From positions 186,001-250,000 of the forward strand of contig AKXM01000040.1 of NCBI GenBank assembly GCA_000277545.1: DNA of 64,000 nt. Reading direction: 5' to 3'. This DNA is from Enterobacter sp. Ag1. GTDB lineage: Bacteria > Pseudomonadota > Gammaproteobacteria > Enterobacterales > Enterobacteriaceae. The notes below the pieces were generated by a model. The model had not been told where the DNA came from. It ran no database searches and worked only from the letters and a program-made list of their open reading frames with translations. Shown here piece by piece: positions 29,242 through 39,930 of the stretch (positions are counted from its first letter, which is position 1; each line of letters starts with the position of its first letter). The translations under genes and the position numbers were made by a program.

Positions 29242-29586
29242 TTGAACACCATACAACTGTCCATCGTGCATCGTCTGCCGCAGAGCTACCGCTGGTTGAC
29301 GGGTTTTGCAGGCTCCAGAGTTGAACCGATTCCGCAAAATGCGCAACAGGATGACGATTGCCTGATTGGCCTGAAGCTGCTTAGCCCGGACGGGGAAAAG
29401 GCGTGGCCAATCATGGATACGCTCAGCCAGGCATTAAGCGATATTGAAGTGGACAGCTCCGTCGTGGAGTGTGAAGGCGAGCCGTGCCTGTTCGTTAACC
29501 TGCAGGACGAGCTGGCGGCAACCTGTCGCCTGAAAAACGTGGGCGTTGCTATCGCTGAATCTTTTTCCAGCCATAACCCTTTCTGA
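29242..29586 (+). CDS. yejG: YejG family protein
   Basis: Conserved enterobacterial protein of unknown function; genetic work in E. coli links it to aminoglycoside susceptibility. The best start is the TTG at 29242: GGGGA lies seven bases before it, and the resulting N-terminus (M)[13 protein letters not shown] aligns residue for residue with E. coli [14 protein letters not shown], giving the same 114-residue length. An in-frame ATG at 29236 sits too close to that ribosome-binding site. The C-terminus is highly conserved ([14 protein letters not shown]). It is convergent with yejF, only 3 bp apart. Confidence 0.92.
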   Translation: MNTIQLSIVHRLPQSYRWLTGFAGSRVEPIPQNAQQDDDCLIGLKLLSPDGEKAWPIMDTLSQALSDIEVDSSVVECEGEPCLFVNLQDELAATCRLKNVGVAIAESFSSHNPF

Positions 29587-29589
29587 ATC

Positions 29590-31179
29590 TCAGGCGAGCG
29601 CCAGAAGCTGACGCGTGTAGTCGCTTTGTGGGGCGCTAAAGATCTGCCTGCAGTCTCCCTGTTCGACCACTTCTCCCTGACGCAGTACCACCATCTGATG
29701 GCAAAGTGCTTTCACTACCTGTAAATCATGGCTGATGAAGATATAAGCCAGGCGGTGTTTTTCCTGCAGAGATTTTAGCAGCGTCAGAATCTGAGCCTGA
29801 ACCGAGCGATCGAGCGAAGAGGTCGGTTCATCCAACACGATAAGCCGCGGCTGCAAAATCAACGCTCTGGCGATAGCGATGCGCTGGCGCTGGCCACCGG
29901 AAAACTCAGCCGGGTAGCGGTGGAGCATATCCGCCTGCAGCCCGACCTCTTCCAGCGCCTGAACCACTTTGGCCTTACGTTCTGCGGCGTTTAACGCCGG
30001 ATGATGCACCCGCAGGCCTTCCTCTACAATTTGCAGCACATCCAGGCGTGGATTCAGTGCCGAATTAGGATCCTGGAACACCACCTGCACTTGGCGGCGC
30101 AGCGGCAGCAGCTGCTTACGGTTGAGCTGGTGGAGCGGCTGGCCGTCAAACCAAATAGTGCCCGTGGAATGAATCAATCGCAGCAGCGCCAGGCCGGTGG
30201 TGCTTTTGCCCGATCCTGATTCCCCAACCAGCCCGAGGCTTTCCCCTGGCCGCAGTTCAAAGCTAAGATTTTTAAGCCCGTAGTGGTGTCCCACCGTTCT
30301 TTTCAGCAGGCCCCGGCGAATGGGAAACGCAACCTGCAGATCCTCAACTTTGAGCAGGGGAATAACGTCTGCTGCCAGCGGCACCGGGTCGCCGGACGGT
30401 TCAGCGTTCAGCAGCTGCTGGGTATAGGGATGCTGTGGATGACTGAACAGATCGGTGGTGGGCTGTTGCTCCACGCATTTGCCGTGACGCATCACCGCCA
30501 CGTTGTCCGCCAGCTTTTTCACGATACTCAGGTTGTGGGTGATAAACAGCAGGCCCATATTCAGTTCCTGCTTCAGCTCTTGCAGCAGCTGCAGGATCTG
30601 CGCCTGAACCGAAACATCCAGCGCCGTCGTCGGCTCATCGGCAATCAGCAATTCAGGGCGAGTCAGCAGCGCCATCGCAATCATTACGCGCTGGCGTTCG
30701 CCGCCGGACAGCAGGTGAGGGTAGTCCTGGAGTCGGGTTGCAGGGTTGCGAATACCCACGCGATCGAGGCAGGTGAGGATCTCCGCGCGAGCAGGTTCAG
30801 GCCGCATTCCTCGGTGCAGGGAGAGGACTTCATACAGCTGCTTTTCGAGGGTGTGCAAAGGATTCAGCGACACCATCGGTTCCTGAAATATCATTGCGAT
30901 TTTGTTGCCGCGCACGCCACGCAGCGTCTTTTCCGGTGCGTTTAGCAGGTCTTTGCCGTGAAACAAAATGTCCCCTGAGGGATAAACCACCGGCGGAGAC
31001 GGCAGCAGGCGCAGCACGGAGAGCGCCGTCACGCTCTTGCCTGAGCCAGACTCGCCGACCAGCGCAAGGGTTTCACCCGCTTCCACCTGAAGCGAAACCG
31101 AGTCCACCACCTGCCGCAGGTTTCTGCCCTGCTGGAAAGCAATAGAAAGATCGTTGATAGCGAGAAGCGGAGTGGTCAT
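29590..31179 (-). CDS. yejF: Peptide ABC transporter ATP-binding protein YejF
   Basis: Double ATPase subunit of the YejABEF importer, which takes up peptides including the antibiotic microcin C. 529 residues with two complete nucleotide-binding domains: Walker [11 protein letters not shown] and signature LSGGERQR in the first, Walker [11 protein letters not shown] and signature FSGGQRQR in the second. Each is followed by an oligopeptide-type C-terminal extension. The start lies 2 bp after the yejE stop, the last gene of the yejA-B-E-F operon. Confidence 0.97.
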   Translation of the reverse strand: MTTPLLAINDLSIAFQQGRNLRQVVDSVSLQVEAGETLALVGESGSGKSVTALSVLRLLPSPPVVYPSGDILFHGKDLLNAPEKTLRGVRGNKIAMIFQEPMVSLNPLHTLEKQLYEVLSLHRGMRPEPARAEILTCLDRVGIRNPATRLQDYPHLLSGGERQRVMIAMALLTRPELLIADEPTTALDVSVQAQILQLLQELKQELNMGLLFITHNLSIVKKLADNVAVMRHGKCVEQQPTTDLFSHPQHPYTQQLLNAEPSGDPVPLAADVIPLLKVEDLQVAFPIRRGLLKRTVGHHYGLKNLSFELRPGESLGLVGESGSGKSTTGLALLRLIHSTGTIWFDGQPLHQLNRKQLLPLRRQVQVVFQDPNSALNPRLDVLQIVEEGLRVHHPALNAAERKAKVVQALEEVGLQADMLHRYPAEFSGGQRQRIAIARALILQPRLIVLDEPTSSLDRSVQAQILTLLKSLQEKHRLAYIFISHDLQVVKALCHQMVVLRQGEVVEQGDCRQIFSAPQSDYTRQLLALA

Positions 31180-31181
31180 GG

Positions 31182-32207
31182 TCAGCGCGCCTTAGCCGGA
31201 TCAAAGGCGTCACGAACCGCTTCGCCAATAAAAATTAACAGGGAGAGTAAAATGGCCAGAGATAAGAACGCGGAGATGCCCAGCCATGGAGCCTGAAGGT
31301 TGTTTTTGCCCTGTAACACCAGTTCCCCCAGAGAGGGCGACCCCAGCGGCAGACCAAAACCGAGGAAATCCAGCGAGGTTAATGTCGTTATCGACGCACA
31401 CAGAATGAACGGCAGGAAGGTCAGGGTAGCCACCATGGCGTTGGGCAGCATATGCCGGGTCATGATTGACCAGTCGCTGACGCCCATGGCTCGTGCCGCG
31501 CGGATGTAGTCGAAGTTGCGGGTGCGCAAAAACTCTGCCCGCACAACGCTCACCAGCCCCATCCAGCCAAACAGGACGGTAATACCCAGCAGCCACCAAA
31601 AATTGGGCTGCACCACGCTGGAGAGCATGATGATCAAAAACAGCGTCGGCATGCCGGACCAGACTTCAATCAACCGTTGCCCCCACAGATCAATGCGTCC
31701 GCCGTAATAGCCCTGTACCGCCCCGGCCAGCACGCCAATGATGCTGGAGAAAAAGGTCAGTAATAGACCGAAGAGCACGGAAATGCGCGTGCCGTAGAGG
31801 ATCCTCGCCAGCACATCGCTGCCGTTGGCGTCGGTGCCAAGCCAGTTTTGTGCACTGGGCGGGGAAGGAAAAGGGACATTGCTGGCGTAGTTGATTGTGT
31901 TGCTGCTAAAGCGGATCGGCGCCCAGAGGATCCAACCTTTTTCATTCAGGCGTTCCGTTAGCCAGGGATCCTGGTAGTCCGCAGGGGTTGAGAGCGGGCC
32001 GCCAAAATCACTTTCGCTGTAGTTTTTCAGCGCCGGGAACCAGAGCTTGCCCTCGTAGTTCACCACCAGCGGGCACTCATTGGCGACCAGCTCTGCGCCC
32101 ATGCTCAGGACAAAAATCAGCGCAAAGATCCACAGCGACCAGTAGCCGCGACGGTTCTGACGAAAGCGCGCCCAGCGCGCCTGGTTTACCGGGCTTAATC
32201 GGCTCAT
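31182..32207 (-). CDS. yejE: Peptide ABC transporter permease YejE
   Basis: Inner-membrane permease of the YejABEF importer, 341 residues, same as E. coli. It has one N-terminal helix, a periplasmic stretch and about five further helices with the permease coupling motif in [11 protein letters not shown]. The start overlaps the yejB stop by four bases. Confidence 0.97.
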   Translation of the reverse strand: MSRLSPVNQARWARFRQNRRGYWSLWIFALIFVLSMGAELVANECPLVVNYEGKLWFPALKNYSESDFGGPLSTPADYQDPWLTERLNEKGWILWAPIRFSSNTINYASNVPFPSPPSAQNWLGTDANGSDVLARILYGTRISVLFGLLLTFFSSIIGVLAGAVQGYYGGRIDLWGQRLIEVWSGMPTLFLIIMLSSVVQPNFWWLLGITVLFGWMGLVSVVRAEFLRTRNFDYIRAARAMGVSDWSIMTRHMLPNAMVATLTFLPFILCASITTLTSLDFLGFGLPLGSPSLGELVLQGKNNLQAPWLGISAFLSLAILLSLLIFIGEAVRDAFDPAKAR

Positions 32208-33301
32208 CCGCGTCCCTCAAAATCGATACGGGGGTCGACCAGCGTGTAGGTGACATCGCTGATGATGTTGGTCAGCAGGCCAATCAGACTAAAAATATAA
32301 AGGGTGCCGAAAATTACCGGGTAGTCGCGGGAAATTGTGGCTTCGTAGCCCAACAGGCCCAGCCCGTTAAGGGAGAACATCACCTCAATCAGCAGCGAGC
32401 CGGTGAAGAACATGCTAATAAACGTCGCCGGGAAACCGGCAATCACCAGCAGCATCGCGTTACGAAAGACGTGGCGATACAGAATTTTTTTCTCATCCAG
32501 CCCTTTGGCTCGCGCCGTCACCACGTATTGCTTGCGAATTTCATCGAGAAAGGAGTTTTTCGTCAGCATGGTTAACGTGGCAAAGCCGCCGATAACCGTC
32601 GCCAGCACCGGCAGCGTGATGTGCCACAGATAGTCAGTGATTTTGCTGTACCAGGGCAGGGCGTCAAAATTGGCCGACGTTAGTCCTCGCAGCGGGAACC
32701 AGTCGAGATAAGTCCCGCCGGCAAACAGCACAATCATCAGGATGGCAAACAAAAAAGCCGGAATGGCGTAGCCGATAATGATGAAAATGCTGCTCCAGAT
32801 ATCAAAGCTGCTGCCATTGCTGACCGCCTTACGGATCCCCAGCGGAATCGACACCAGATAAATAATCAGCGTGCTCCATAGTCCGATGGAAATGGAAACG
32901 GGGAGGCTGTCTTTTATCAGCTTAATCACCGAGGAGCTACGGAACAGGCTGTTGCCAAAGTCGAAACGCAAGTAGTCGCCGAGCATAGTGAAATAGCGCT
33001 CGTGTAGCGGTTTGTCGAACCCGTAGCGATGCACAATATCGGCAATGACTTCCGGGTCAAGGCCGCGGCCCCCACGATACTGGCTGCTGGTGGCGTCACC
33101 CACGCCCGTTCGGGCATGACCGCTGCCCATAGCGTCGTTGCTCATGCCTGGCATGCCGGTTGTGTGGCCCATTTGTATGGCGGCAATGGCCTGATCCACC
33201 GGCCCACCAGGGGCAATCTGCACGATGAAAAAGTTGATGGTGATTATTGCCCACAGCGTGGGAATGATAAGCAGCAAACGCCGCAGAATATAAGCGCCCA
33301 C
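32204..33301 (-). CDS. yejB: Peptide ABC transporter permease YejB
   Basis: Second membrane permease of YejABEF, 365 residues (E. coli 364), about six helices with the coupling motif [11 protein letters not shown]. The start is the GTG at 33301, giving (M)[16 protein letters not shown], which aligns with E. coli MGAYLIRRLLL. The longer frame from 33370 would lie inside yejA. The GTG is one base after the yejA stop, and the ribosome-binding site AGGGGGAA is inside the last yejA codons, so translation is coupled. A Gly/Met-containing periplasmic loop ([12 protein letters not shown]) differs from E. coli. Confidence 0.96.
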   Translation of the reverse strand: MGAYILRRLLLIIPTLWAIITINFFIVQIAPGGPVDQAIAAIQMGHTTGMPGMSNDAMGSGHARTGVGDATSSQYRGGRGLDPEVIADIVHRYGFDKPLHERYFTMLGDYLRFDFGNSLFRSSSVIKLIKDSLPVSISIGLWSTLIIYLVSIPLGIRKAVSNGSSFDIWSSIFIIIGYAIPAFLFAILMIVLFAGGTYLDWFPLRGLTSANFDALPWYSKITDYLWHITLPVLATVIGGFATLTMLTKNSFLDEIRKQYVVTARAKGLDEKKILYRHVFRNAMLLVIAGFPATFISMFFTGSLLIEVMFSLNGLGLLGYEATISRDYPVIFGTLYIFSLIGLLTNIISDVTYTLVDPRIDFEGRG

Positions 33302-33302
33302 G

Positions 33303-35126
33303 TTATTCCCCCTGACGCCGGTCGGCAGGCAGCTTCGCCGCTTTGTTGACGTCATACCACCAGTTATCAAACCCGGTGCTGTAGAGCGGATGAATGGCGG
33401 GGCGGGAGAACTTATTCCACCAGGCCAGGCGGTCGGCCGACATATACCACATCGGCAGCATGTAGTTGTTCCAGGTCAGCACGCGGTCAAGGGCACGGCC
33501 CAGCGGCAGCAGTTTTTTCTTGTCGCCCTGGTTGGCGATAATCATCTCAATGAGCTTGTCGACCACCGGGCTTTGTACCCCCGGCGCGTTATAGCTGGAA
33601 TTGATGTACTCCGAGGCCCAGATAATTTGCAAATCCGGGCTTGGGTAAGGCATTGCGCGGTATAAACTTGGCATCATGTCGTAGTCGCGGCTGCGCAGGC
33701 GGCTTGAAAGCTGCGAGTTATCGACCTGGCGGATATTCATGGTGATGCCCAGGCGTTGCAAATTGCGCTGGAAAGGGAGGATCCATTGCGTGTTGCCGGC
33801 CGTGCCGGTCAGCAGTTCGAACACAAACGGCTGGCCGGTGCTGACATTCACCAGCTTCTGGTCTTTTAACGCCCAGCCCGCGTCTTTAAGCAGGCTGAGC
33901 GCCTTGAGCAGATTTTCCCGGTCAAACCCGCGTCCGTCTGATTTCGGCGGGTTATAGATTGAGGTGAAGACCTCCGGCGGGAGATCCTTTTTCATCGGCG
34001 CCAGCAGCATCAGTTCGTCGGCGTCCGGGTAACCGCGAGCGGCGTATTCCGTATTCTGGAAATAGCTGTTGGCCCGGCTGTATGCGCCATAAAACAGCGC
34101 CTTGTTCATCCATTCGAAATCAAAGGCCAGGCCGATGGCTTCCCTTACCCGGCGGTCGCTGAAAAGGGGGCGCTGGATGTTAAACGCCAGCCAGCGGGTG
34201 TCCTGGGCGGATTCGTTTTTCTGCTCATCCTTGACGATGTAATGGTTGCTGAAGTTTTTCCCGATGTAGCGCGTGGCCCAGTTTTTGGCTGAGACTTCAG
34301 TACGATAATCAAATGCCCCGGCCTTGAACGCCTCAAAAGCCACGTCATCATCGAGATAATAGTCGTAGCGGATGGTATTAAAGTTCCAGCGCCCGCGGTT
34401 TACCGGCAGGTTTGCCGCCCAGTAATCCCGCACTCGCGAATAGGTAATGTATTGCCCCATTTTCCAGTCGGTGATTTTATAGGGCCCGCTGGAAAGCGGT
34501 GGGGTAGAGAGCGGGTCGCTCAGCTTATGATCCTTCCAGAACTTCTCCGGGAACACCGGGAGCGAAAACAGGCCCAGCATCCGGTCTTTGCTTGGTGTGG
34601 CAAGCTCAATACGCACGGTGAGCGGCGCAATGGCGCGTACCGTTGCCCCTTTGTAAATCAGGCGGAACTGCGGCACGCCTTCCGTCATGAATTTATTGAA
34701 GGTGAAGGCGACATCCTCGGCGGTAATCGGACTGCCGTCCTGAAAGCGGGCGCGCGGGTTAATGGACACTTCCGCCCAGGCAAAGTTGGACGGGTAGCGG
34801 GCCATCTCGGCAATCAAAGGATAATAGCTGCCGGGTTCGTCATCGGAAGTGGTGAACAGGGTGTCATACAGCGTGTCGGTGCGAACGCCCGGATTACCCC
34901 GCATGGCAAAACGGTTGAAGTTATCAAAAGTGCCAATGGCCGAGAGCGTGATATTGCCGCCCTTGGGTGCTGCGGGATTGACGTAATCAAACTGCGTGAA
35001 GTTGACGGCATATTTAGGTTCGCCCAGGACGGCAAAAGAGTAGCTTTCGTTTATCTCTGCGGCGCGTGGCGTAAGGGAAAAGGTGCTCAGGCAAAGCAGC
35101 ATCAGTGCACGTACAGCTTTTGTCAT
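33303..35126 (-). CDS. yejA: Peptide ABC transporter substrate-binding protein YejA
   Basis: Periplasmic solute-binding protein (extracellular family 5, DppA/OppA type) feeding YejBEF. About 607 residues (E. coli 604) with a signal peptide [16 protein letters not shown] and cleavage near TPRA/AEIN. Conserved family text includes [14 protein letters not shown] and [20 protein letters not shown] codons occur at 35132 and 35126; AAGGA is six bases before the second and almost abuts the first, so 35126 is preferred. First gene of the yejABEF operon. Confidence 0.95.
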   Translation of the reverse strand: MTKAVRALMLLCLSTFSLTPRAAEINESYSFAVLGEPKYAVNFTQFDYVNPAAPKGGNITLSAIGTFDNFNRFAMRGNPGVRTDTLYDTLFTTSDDEPGSYYPLIAEMARYPSNFAWAEVSINPRARFQDGSPITAEDVAFTFNKFMTEGVPQFRLIYKGATVRAIAPLTVRIELATPSKDRMLGLFSLPVFPEKFWKDHKLSDPLSTPPLSSGPYKITDWKMGQYITYSRVRDYWAANLPVNRGRWNFNTIRYDYYLDDDVAFEAFKAGAFDYRTEVSAKNWATRYIGKNFSNHYIVKDEQKNESAQDTRWLAFNIQRPLFSDRRVREAIGLAFDFEWMNKALFYGAYSRANSYFQNTEYAARGYPDADELMLLAPMKKDLPPEVFTSIYNPPKSDGRGFDRENLLKALSLLKDAGWALKDQKLVNVSTGQPFVFELLTGTAGNTQWILPFQRNLQRLGITMNIRQVDNSQLSSRLRSRDYDMMPSLYRAMPYPSPDLQIIWASEYINSSYNAPGVQSPVVDKLIEMIIANQGDKKKLLPLGRALDRVLTWNNYMLPMWYMSADRLAWWNKFSRPAIHPLYSTGFDNWWYDVNKAAKLPADRRQGE

Positions 35127-35233
35127 CTTCATTCCTTGCCCGGTGGGTGGGAAAGCGCAGGCGTCACGCTCCGCGCCCGGTAAACCCATGATGGTTAATC
35201 ATAAGTTAGCCAGTGAAGATTGCGCAATGCCTG

Positions 35234-36814
35234 TCAGTCTTTCAATTCGTCATAAAGCGTGTGGGAAGGATTCCAACTGACAAGCTGGCTTAAGGTCAGA
35301 GGGCGGCTGAAGTAATACCCCTGCAGGAAGTTACAGCCGCGTTCGATAAGCCATTTCGCCTGCTCCGGCGTTTCTACCCCTTCCGCTACCGTGTTCATAT
35401 TCAGGCGCTGAGCCAGCGTCAGCACGGCGTCCAGCACCGGCGCGGTCACCGTTTCCATACCGATAGAGTTGACGAAGCCGCGGTCAATTTTCAGATAATC
35501 CAGAGTAAAACGCTCGAGGTAAATCAGGGCGCTGTGGCCGGTGCCGAAGTCATCCACCGCAATTTCAAATCCCTGCTCGTGCAGCCAGGCGAAAATGCCC
35601 ATCGCCTCTTTTTCTTTCAACATGTCGCGTTCGGTTATCTCAAACACTAACTGGAAATGGTGCGGCGGCAGTGACGCGGCGAAGGCCTGGATGTCCTGCT
35701 TAAACGTCGGGGAGTGAAGGTGGCTTGGGGCGAGGTTCACGCCGAGCTTGGCCCCGGCGGGCAGAACTTTTTGCAGCGTTGGCGCGTCCCGGGCAATCAA
35801 TTCAAACAAATGGCGCGTGAGTGGCACAATCAACTGCTGAGCTTCGGCAAAGCCGATAAACGCATCCGGGGGGATCATACCCGCCGTTGGGTGCTCCCAG
35901 CGCATCAGCACCTCTATGCCACGCATCTGCAGAGCCTGTGAGTCGACCACGGGCTGGTAAACAACAAAAAATTGCCCCCGCTTGATGCCGGTAAGAATTT
36001 CTTTCCCCGCCCGTACCTTGACCGACAGAAAGTAACCGCACAGCGCGACGCTCAGCAGGCCGGATAATAGCCCGGCCAGAATGGCCAGTTGAATATCCTC
36101 CAGCGGCCACGGTGTACCATAAATGTAGAGTTTAATCGGGTAACCATTAAGGACTGAGATTCTGGTGGGCGAGGGGGGAAGCTCATCGGTATTTATCACG
36201 TCCGGTGAATAGGATGTGAGAGCCTTGTTGCCCACCACCAGGGCCATGGAGCTGATGTCCTGCTGACGGGAGGTGAAAACCAGGTAGGGCGTAAGATTGA
36301 CGTTTAGGGTGGTAAAAACGCCGCGCCCCGAGGCCAGCGGGTTAAGAAACCAGGCGGCAATCACCGGCTTGCCCGGCATCATTGGCGTGCCGTTCATAAT
36401 CGCCAGGTCGACGGTTTTATTGATATTGATCTCGGGTTCCAGCGCATCCATCGACATTTCCATGTTGCCGGTGGCGGAAGAACAGTAGGCAATGCCGTTA
36501 CGCACCAGCAAAAAGGCTCGTACGTTAGGATTAAAAGCCGCACGTGAAGTCAGTTCGCCGCTGACCCTTTCACACTCGTTCATGGTTAAAGGCTGGATAC
36601 CCTCGGCGGTGGCGTGAAGTTCTTTAAAAAAGGTATCCAGGTAGTTACTGATGTCGTGAGAGAGGAGGTTATAGGCGGACTCACGCTTTGAATGGAGCGC
36701 CAGGCTGGTTAGCCCACCGATAAATAATGCGGCAAATAATCCCATTAGCAGGCTAAACGCGACTATCTGCTTTGGGGTGCTAAAGTAGCGTGAAAAAATA
36801 TTTCTATAAGACAT
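35234..36814 (-). CDS. pdeN: CSS-domain cyclic-di-GMP phosphodiesterase PdeN (Rtn)
   Basis: Membrane-anchored EAL-domain enzyme that degrades cyclic di-GMP. 526 residues (E. coli 518): N-terminal helix (about 17-38), periplasmic CSS domain with the namesake YCSSATG motif and another cysteine (NECERV), second helix (about 240-262), then the EAL domain. The EAL motif reads EVL, as in E. coli Rtn, while the catalytic DDFGTGHS and the EGVET loop are intact, so activity is expected. In related CSS proteins the periplasmic cysteines respond to DsbA/DsbB redox state. It sits between yejA and mepS, as in E. coli. Confidence 0.94.
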   Translation of the reverse strand: MSYRNIFSRYFSTPKQIVAFSLLMGLFAALFIGGLTSLALHSKRESAYNLLSHDISNYLDTFFKELHATAEGIQPLTMNECERVSGELTSRAAFNPNVRAFLLVRNGIAYCSSATGNMEMSMDALEPEININKTVDLAIMNGTPMMPGKPVIAAWFLNPLASGRGVFTTLNVNLTPYLVFTSRQQDISSMALVVGNKALTSYSPDVINTDELPPSPTRISVLNGYPIKLYIYGTPWPLEDIQLAILAGLLSGLLSVALCGYFLSVKVRAGKEILTGIKRGQFFVVYQPVVDSQALQMRGIEVLMRWEHPTAGMIPPDAFIGFAEAQQLIVPLTRHLFELIARDAPTLQKVLPAGAKLGVNLAPSHLHSPTFKQDIQAFAASLPPHHFQLVFEITERDMLKEKEAMGIFAWLHEQGFEIAVDDFGTGHSALIYLERFTLDYLKIDRGFVNSIGMETVTAPVLDAVLTLAQRLNMNTVAEGVETPEQAKWLIERGCNFLQGYYFSRPLTLSQLVSWNPSHTLYDELKD

Positions 36815-36972
36815 GGAATTATGAGTCCCGCAGGGGCAAGCGAATCATCGTTTGTTTTGTGCTTTTTTCTGACTATAACCCATAACCAGGAAATTGTTTA
36901 ACTTGTTTCACAGGGTAACTATTTCATCTTTCAATTTTAAGAGGAAAGAGTAACCGTCTGAATTTTAGGCAT

Positions 36973-37000
36973 AAAAAAACGCTGCATTGGCAGCGTTTTT
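36973..37000 (-). terminator. mepS terminator
   Basis: On the minus strand AAAAACGCTGC and GCAGCGTTTTT pair around a CAAT loop, ending in a T run, about 65 bp after the mepS stop. Confidence 0.9.
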
Positions 37001-37065
37001 AACGTTGGTGGTTTTGCTGAGTAGCCAAGGGAATAACTCTCAACAAAACATATCTTGTGGCGGCG

Positions 37066-37632
37066 TTAGCTGCGGCTTAGCACCCGGCGCGCTTCGTTGT
37101 AACGCTTCTTCCAGTAAGGCTCGTCCATGCTGGAGATCACAACACCGCTGCTGGTGGAAGCATGTACAAATTGGTTATTGCCAATGTAGATGCCTACGTG
37201 ACGACCAGTTGAGCCTGCACGGAACAGCACTAAATCACCGGTGCGTAACTTGTTACGCGAGACAGATTTACCGGACTCCTGCTGCTCAGACGTTGAGCGA
37301 GGCAGGGTTAAACCAAACTGTTCCTGGAAAGTGCGCTGCACGAAGGCAGAACAATCAATACCAGCTCTGCTGCTGCCGCCAAGACGGTAGCGTACACCTT
37401 TCCAGCTCGCGTATTGATCCATAATGCGTGACTTCACGTCAACATTACGAACCATCTCTTCGAATTCATCCTGAGAGGCTTGCAGTAAAAAACCATCTTT
37501 TTCACCGACTGCATGCGTCTCAGAATGCATATTTGCTGTGTTAGTCGAACTACAGGCGGAAAGCATAACTGCCACCGCAATCGCGGGTATCGCCCGCAAG
37601 ATGTATCTCAAAATAGGCTGAGATTTGACCAT
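37066..37632 (-). CDS. mepS: Murein DD-endopeptidase MepS
   Basis: Outer-membrane lipoprotein of the NlpC/P60 family that cuts D-Ala-mDAP crosslinks so peptidoglycan can expand; its level is controlled by NlpI-Prc proteolysis. 188 residues, as in E. coli Spr. Lipobox LSAC puts the lipidated Cys at 27. The catalytic triad is Cys94 (GIDCSAFVQ), His145 (GRHVGIYI) and His157 (FVHAST), equal to mature C68, H119 and H131. Stand-alone gene with its own terminator. Confidence 0.98.
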   Translation of the reverse strand: MVKSQPILRYILRAIPAIAVAVMLSACSSTNTANMHSETHAVGEKDGFLLQASQDEFEEMVRNVDVKSRIMDQYASWKGVRYRLGGSSRAGIDCSAFVQRTFQEQFGLTLPRSTSEQQESGKSVSRNKLRTGDLVLFRAGSTGRHVGIYIGNNQFVHASTSSGVVISSMDEPYWKKRYNEARRVLSRS

Positions 37633-37987
37633 TTTGTTTGTTTTCCCTTGATGTCCTTAACGAATAATTCGTTATACAAAAATACCAACGTGACGAGACT
37701 AATTACCTAAAAGCCACGAGACAATTATTCATGCACAAAAATGTGGAACATCGCACACTTTTATTCACAGCACAAATAGATCAGCCGTAGAGCAAACTTT
37801 CCCGAGACTACCCGATAAAACCAGGCTATGCGAGCGTTTTTATTCTTATTTTTATAAGAAATTGTGATGATTCGTCGCGAAAGGTTATTTCGAACAAATG
37901 ATCGGCAATGCTGCTGATTTTATCGTCAGGTCATTCAAATTGAAGCGGATTTTGTATGAGTAAATATTCATCTGGTTGTCATGATGC
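37633..37987. other. mepS-lpxT intergenic region, no gene seen
   Basis: About 355 bp of AT-rich sequence between mepS and the lpxT terminator. It should hold the mepS promoter on the minus strand. No open frame with a ribosome-binding site and no clear operator was found. Confidence 0.4.
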
Positions 37988-38023
37988 TGAAAAAATAAAC
38001 AGAGGCCCGGGTGGGCCTCTGTT
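37988..38023 (-). terminator. lpxT terminator
   Basis: AACAGAGGCCC and GGGCCTCTGTT pair as an 11-bp stem; on the minus strand it is followed by TTATTTTTTC. It lies 30 bp beyond the lpxT stop. Confidence 0.82.
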
Positions 38024-38052
38024 CGGTGACTATCTTCATCACTTATTAACCG

Positions 38053-38757
38053 TCAGCGGGACGCTTTATATTTTCCCGGAACAGTGCGGTTCAGTATAGA
38101 AATTAACCGGTCGCTGACTGGGGTTAATAGCACCCAGGGCAGGCCAACCAGAGCAATAGAGACTGACCCGACGTAGACATCGGTAAACCAGTGCGCGCCT
38201 ATCATTATTCTTGGCGAAGAGAAGATAAAGAAGATCGCGAGGGCAATAAGAAACGCTCGTGGGCCGAAATAACGCAGCATAAAACCGGTGAAGATAAGCA
38301 GCATCAGGCCGTGATCGCCAGGGAAGCTATCGCTCGAGGCGTCTTTCGTCGGGAAGTGCAGCAGTTCGCTGACGCGATGAATGTCTTTAAAGTACAGCGT
38401 AGGGCTGGCGTGCACCACCGGGATAAGGTGGCCGAGCTGGTTGATGACCACGGCGCACAGCAGCATCACTACGCCCATCAGCACCAGGCGGCGGCGGCCA
38501 GCGGCGTCTTCATGCAGCCAGAACCAGGAAAACAGCGCGCCCATCGCCAGCAGCGAAATGCCGTCGAAGGCCCGGTTATTGGTGATGGCAATCAGCGTTA
38601 AAAAGGTATGGCTCTTAACCAATTCATTATTAAAGAAATGGAACAGCGTGGCGTCAATGTTGAACCAAAATCCATGGTTCTCTGGCAGGTACCAGCTAAA
38701 GAATAGGGCAATGCCCAGGACGTTCAGCAGCAGGAGAAGAGGGAGGCGATTAATCAT
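38053..38757 (-). CDS. lpxT: Lipid A 1-diphosphate synthase LpxT
   Basis: Inner-membrane PAP2-family phosphotransferase that moves a phosphate from undecaprenyl pyrophosphate to the 1-position of lipid A. About 234 residues (E. coli 237) with about six helices and the acid phosphatase signature: the SFPGDHG motif and the downstream GAHWFTDV with the catalytic His. The start MINRLPLLLLLN seven codons inside the longest frame matches E. coli. It is the yeiU gene of the E. coli map. Confidence 0.95.
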   Translation of the reverse strand: MINRLPLLLLLNVLGIALFFSWYLPENHGFWFNIDATLFHFFNNELVKSHTFLTLIAITNNRAFDGISLLAMGALFSWFWLHEDAAGRRRLVLMGVVMLLCAVVINQLGHLIPVVHASPTLYFKDIHRVSELLHFPTKDASSDSFPGDHGLMLLIFTGFMLRYFGPRAFLIALAIFFIFSSPRIMIGAHWFTDVYVGSVSIALVGLPWVLLTPVSDRLISILNRTVPGKYKASR

Positions 38758-38802
38758 GATACAGCTTCTAAATCTCATTCTGGGTGCGCGAAGGTAGACG
38801 CG

Positions 38803-39780
38803 CTAACTTAAACGTAAGCTCAACAGGCTGGCTTGCAGAACGTTCCAGTCGGGCTGAGCCGGGTGAATCAATTCGATGCGGCTGTCCAGCGGCGGCGAGG
38901 GTTGCGTTTCAATATGCAGGTCGTTGCCCTGGCGGTTGATACGTACCAGGCCTTCGGGAATACGCAACACGCCTTTGACTCGCTCAACCGGGGCAAGACG
39001 CGCCCACTCCAACAGGCCAATGGTGTCGAACACGGTTTCTTCATCGAAAATCCAGCCACAGGCGTAATAACCCTGCCCACTGTTCACGCTCCGGCGCCAG
39101 CGCTGATGCCCCGGCAGGCTCAGCGCAGCAAGACCATGAGGAACCGATTGGGCATGCTGGTGCTCAGAGCTTTGCGGCAGCTCGCGTTGGTTCTGTCTTG
39201 GTTTGTCGAGGAGCGCAATGCTGACGGCTCCTTTTTCTACGTGCATAAGTTCGCGGCTGTCGCCATTGTTTTGATACCAGCGCGCTAAAGCGGCCTGGCT
39301 TTCCGGCGTGGCGCGATCTTGCTTGTTGGCTACAATGATGTCCGCCGCCGCAAGCTGATCGCGGAAGTTGCCATTATTCAGGGCTTTTTCATCCAGAAGC
39401 TGGCGCGAGTCGAGCAGGCAAAGCGTGGCCCGCAGGTCAATCCACGGCTGATATACGTCGGCGGTGAGCATGTTCAGGATTTGTTTTGGGTGGCCAAGGC
39501 CGGTAGGTTCAATCAGCAGGCGGTCGGGCTTGCCCTGGCGCAGCAGCGTATTGAGGCCGACCTGCATCGGCAGGCCGTTAACGCAGCACATACAGCCGCC
39601 AGGGATCTCTTTCAGCAGCGCGCCGCTATCTGCCAGCAGGGCGCCATCAATCCCCACTTCGCCAAATTCATTGACCAGCACCGCCCATTTTTCATCGGCG
39701 GGCTTGTTGGCCAGTAAATGCAAAATGGTGGTGGTTTTACCGCTGCCCAGAAAGCCGGTAATTAAATTCGTTTTTGTCAC
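38803..39780 (-). CDS. yeiR: COG0523 zinc-binding GTPase YeiR
   Basis: G3E-family GTPase of the CobW/COG0523 group, thought to act as a zinc metallochaperone; E. coli YeiR binds zinc and hydrolyses GTP. 325 residues (E. coli 328). P-loop GFLGSGKT at residues 9-16, Walker B-like LIEPTGLGHP, the metal-binding GGCMCC motif near residue 60, and the guanine motif NKQD. C-terminal CobW domain follows. Downstream of yeiQ on the same strand. Confidence 0.95.
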   Translation of the reverse strand: MTKTNLITGFLGSGKTTTILHLLANKPADEKWAVLVNEFGEVGIDGALLADSGALLKEIPGGCMCCVNGLPMQVGLNTLLRQGKPDRLLIEPTGLGHPKQILNMLTADVYQPWIDLRATLCLLDSRQLLDEKALNNGNFRDQLAAADIIVANKQDRATPESQAALARWYQNNGDSRELMHVEKGAVSIALLDKPRQNQRELPQSSEHQHAQSVPHGLAALSLPGHQRWRRSVNSGQGYYACGWIFDEETVFDTIGLLEWARLAPVERVKGVLRIPEGLVRINRQGNDLHIETQPSPPLDSRIELIHPAQPDWNVLQASLLSLRLS

Positions 39781-39930
39781 GGTGACTCCGGGGGTTTACT
39801 GCCTGCAAACCACGTCAATCTATCAGTGATTATTCATTATTTACGCTGACTATCCTGACGACAACCCGGAGAAAAGAGAAGCCTTAACGCGGCTTACCGC
39901 ACGGTAAGACCACGTTAAGCGCATTGATTG

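Noticed and set aside
30283..30945. Long plus-strand frame inside yejF
   Set aside because: Antisense to the conserved double ATPase, with no ribosome-binding site or family match.
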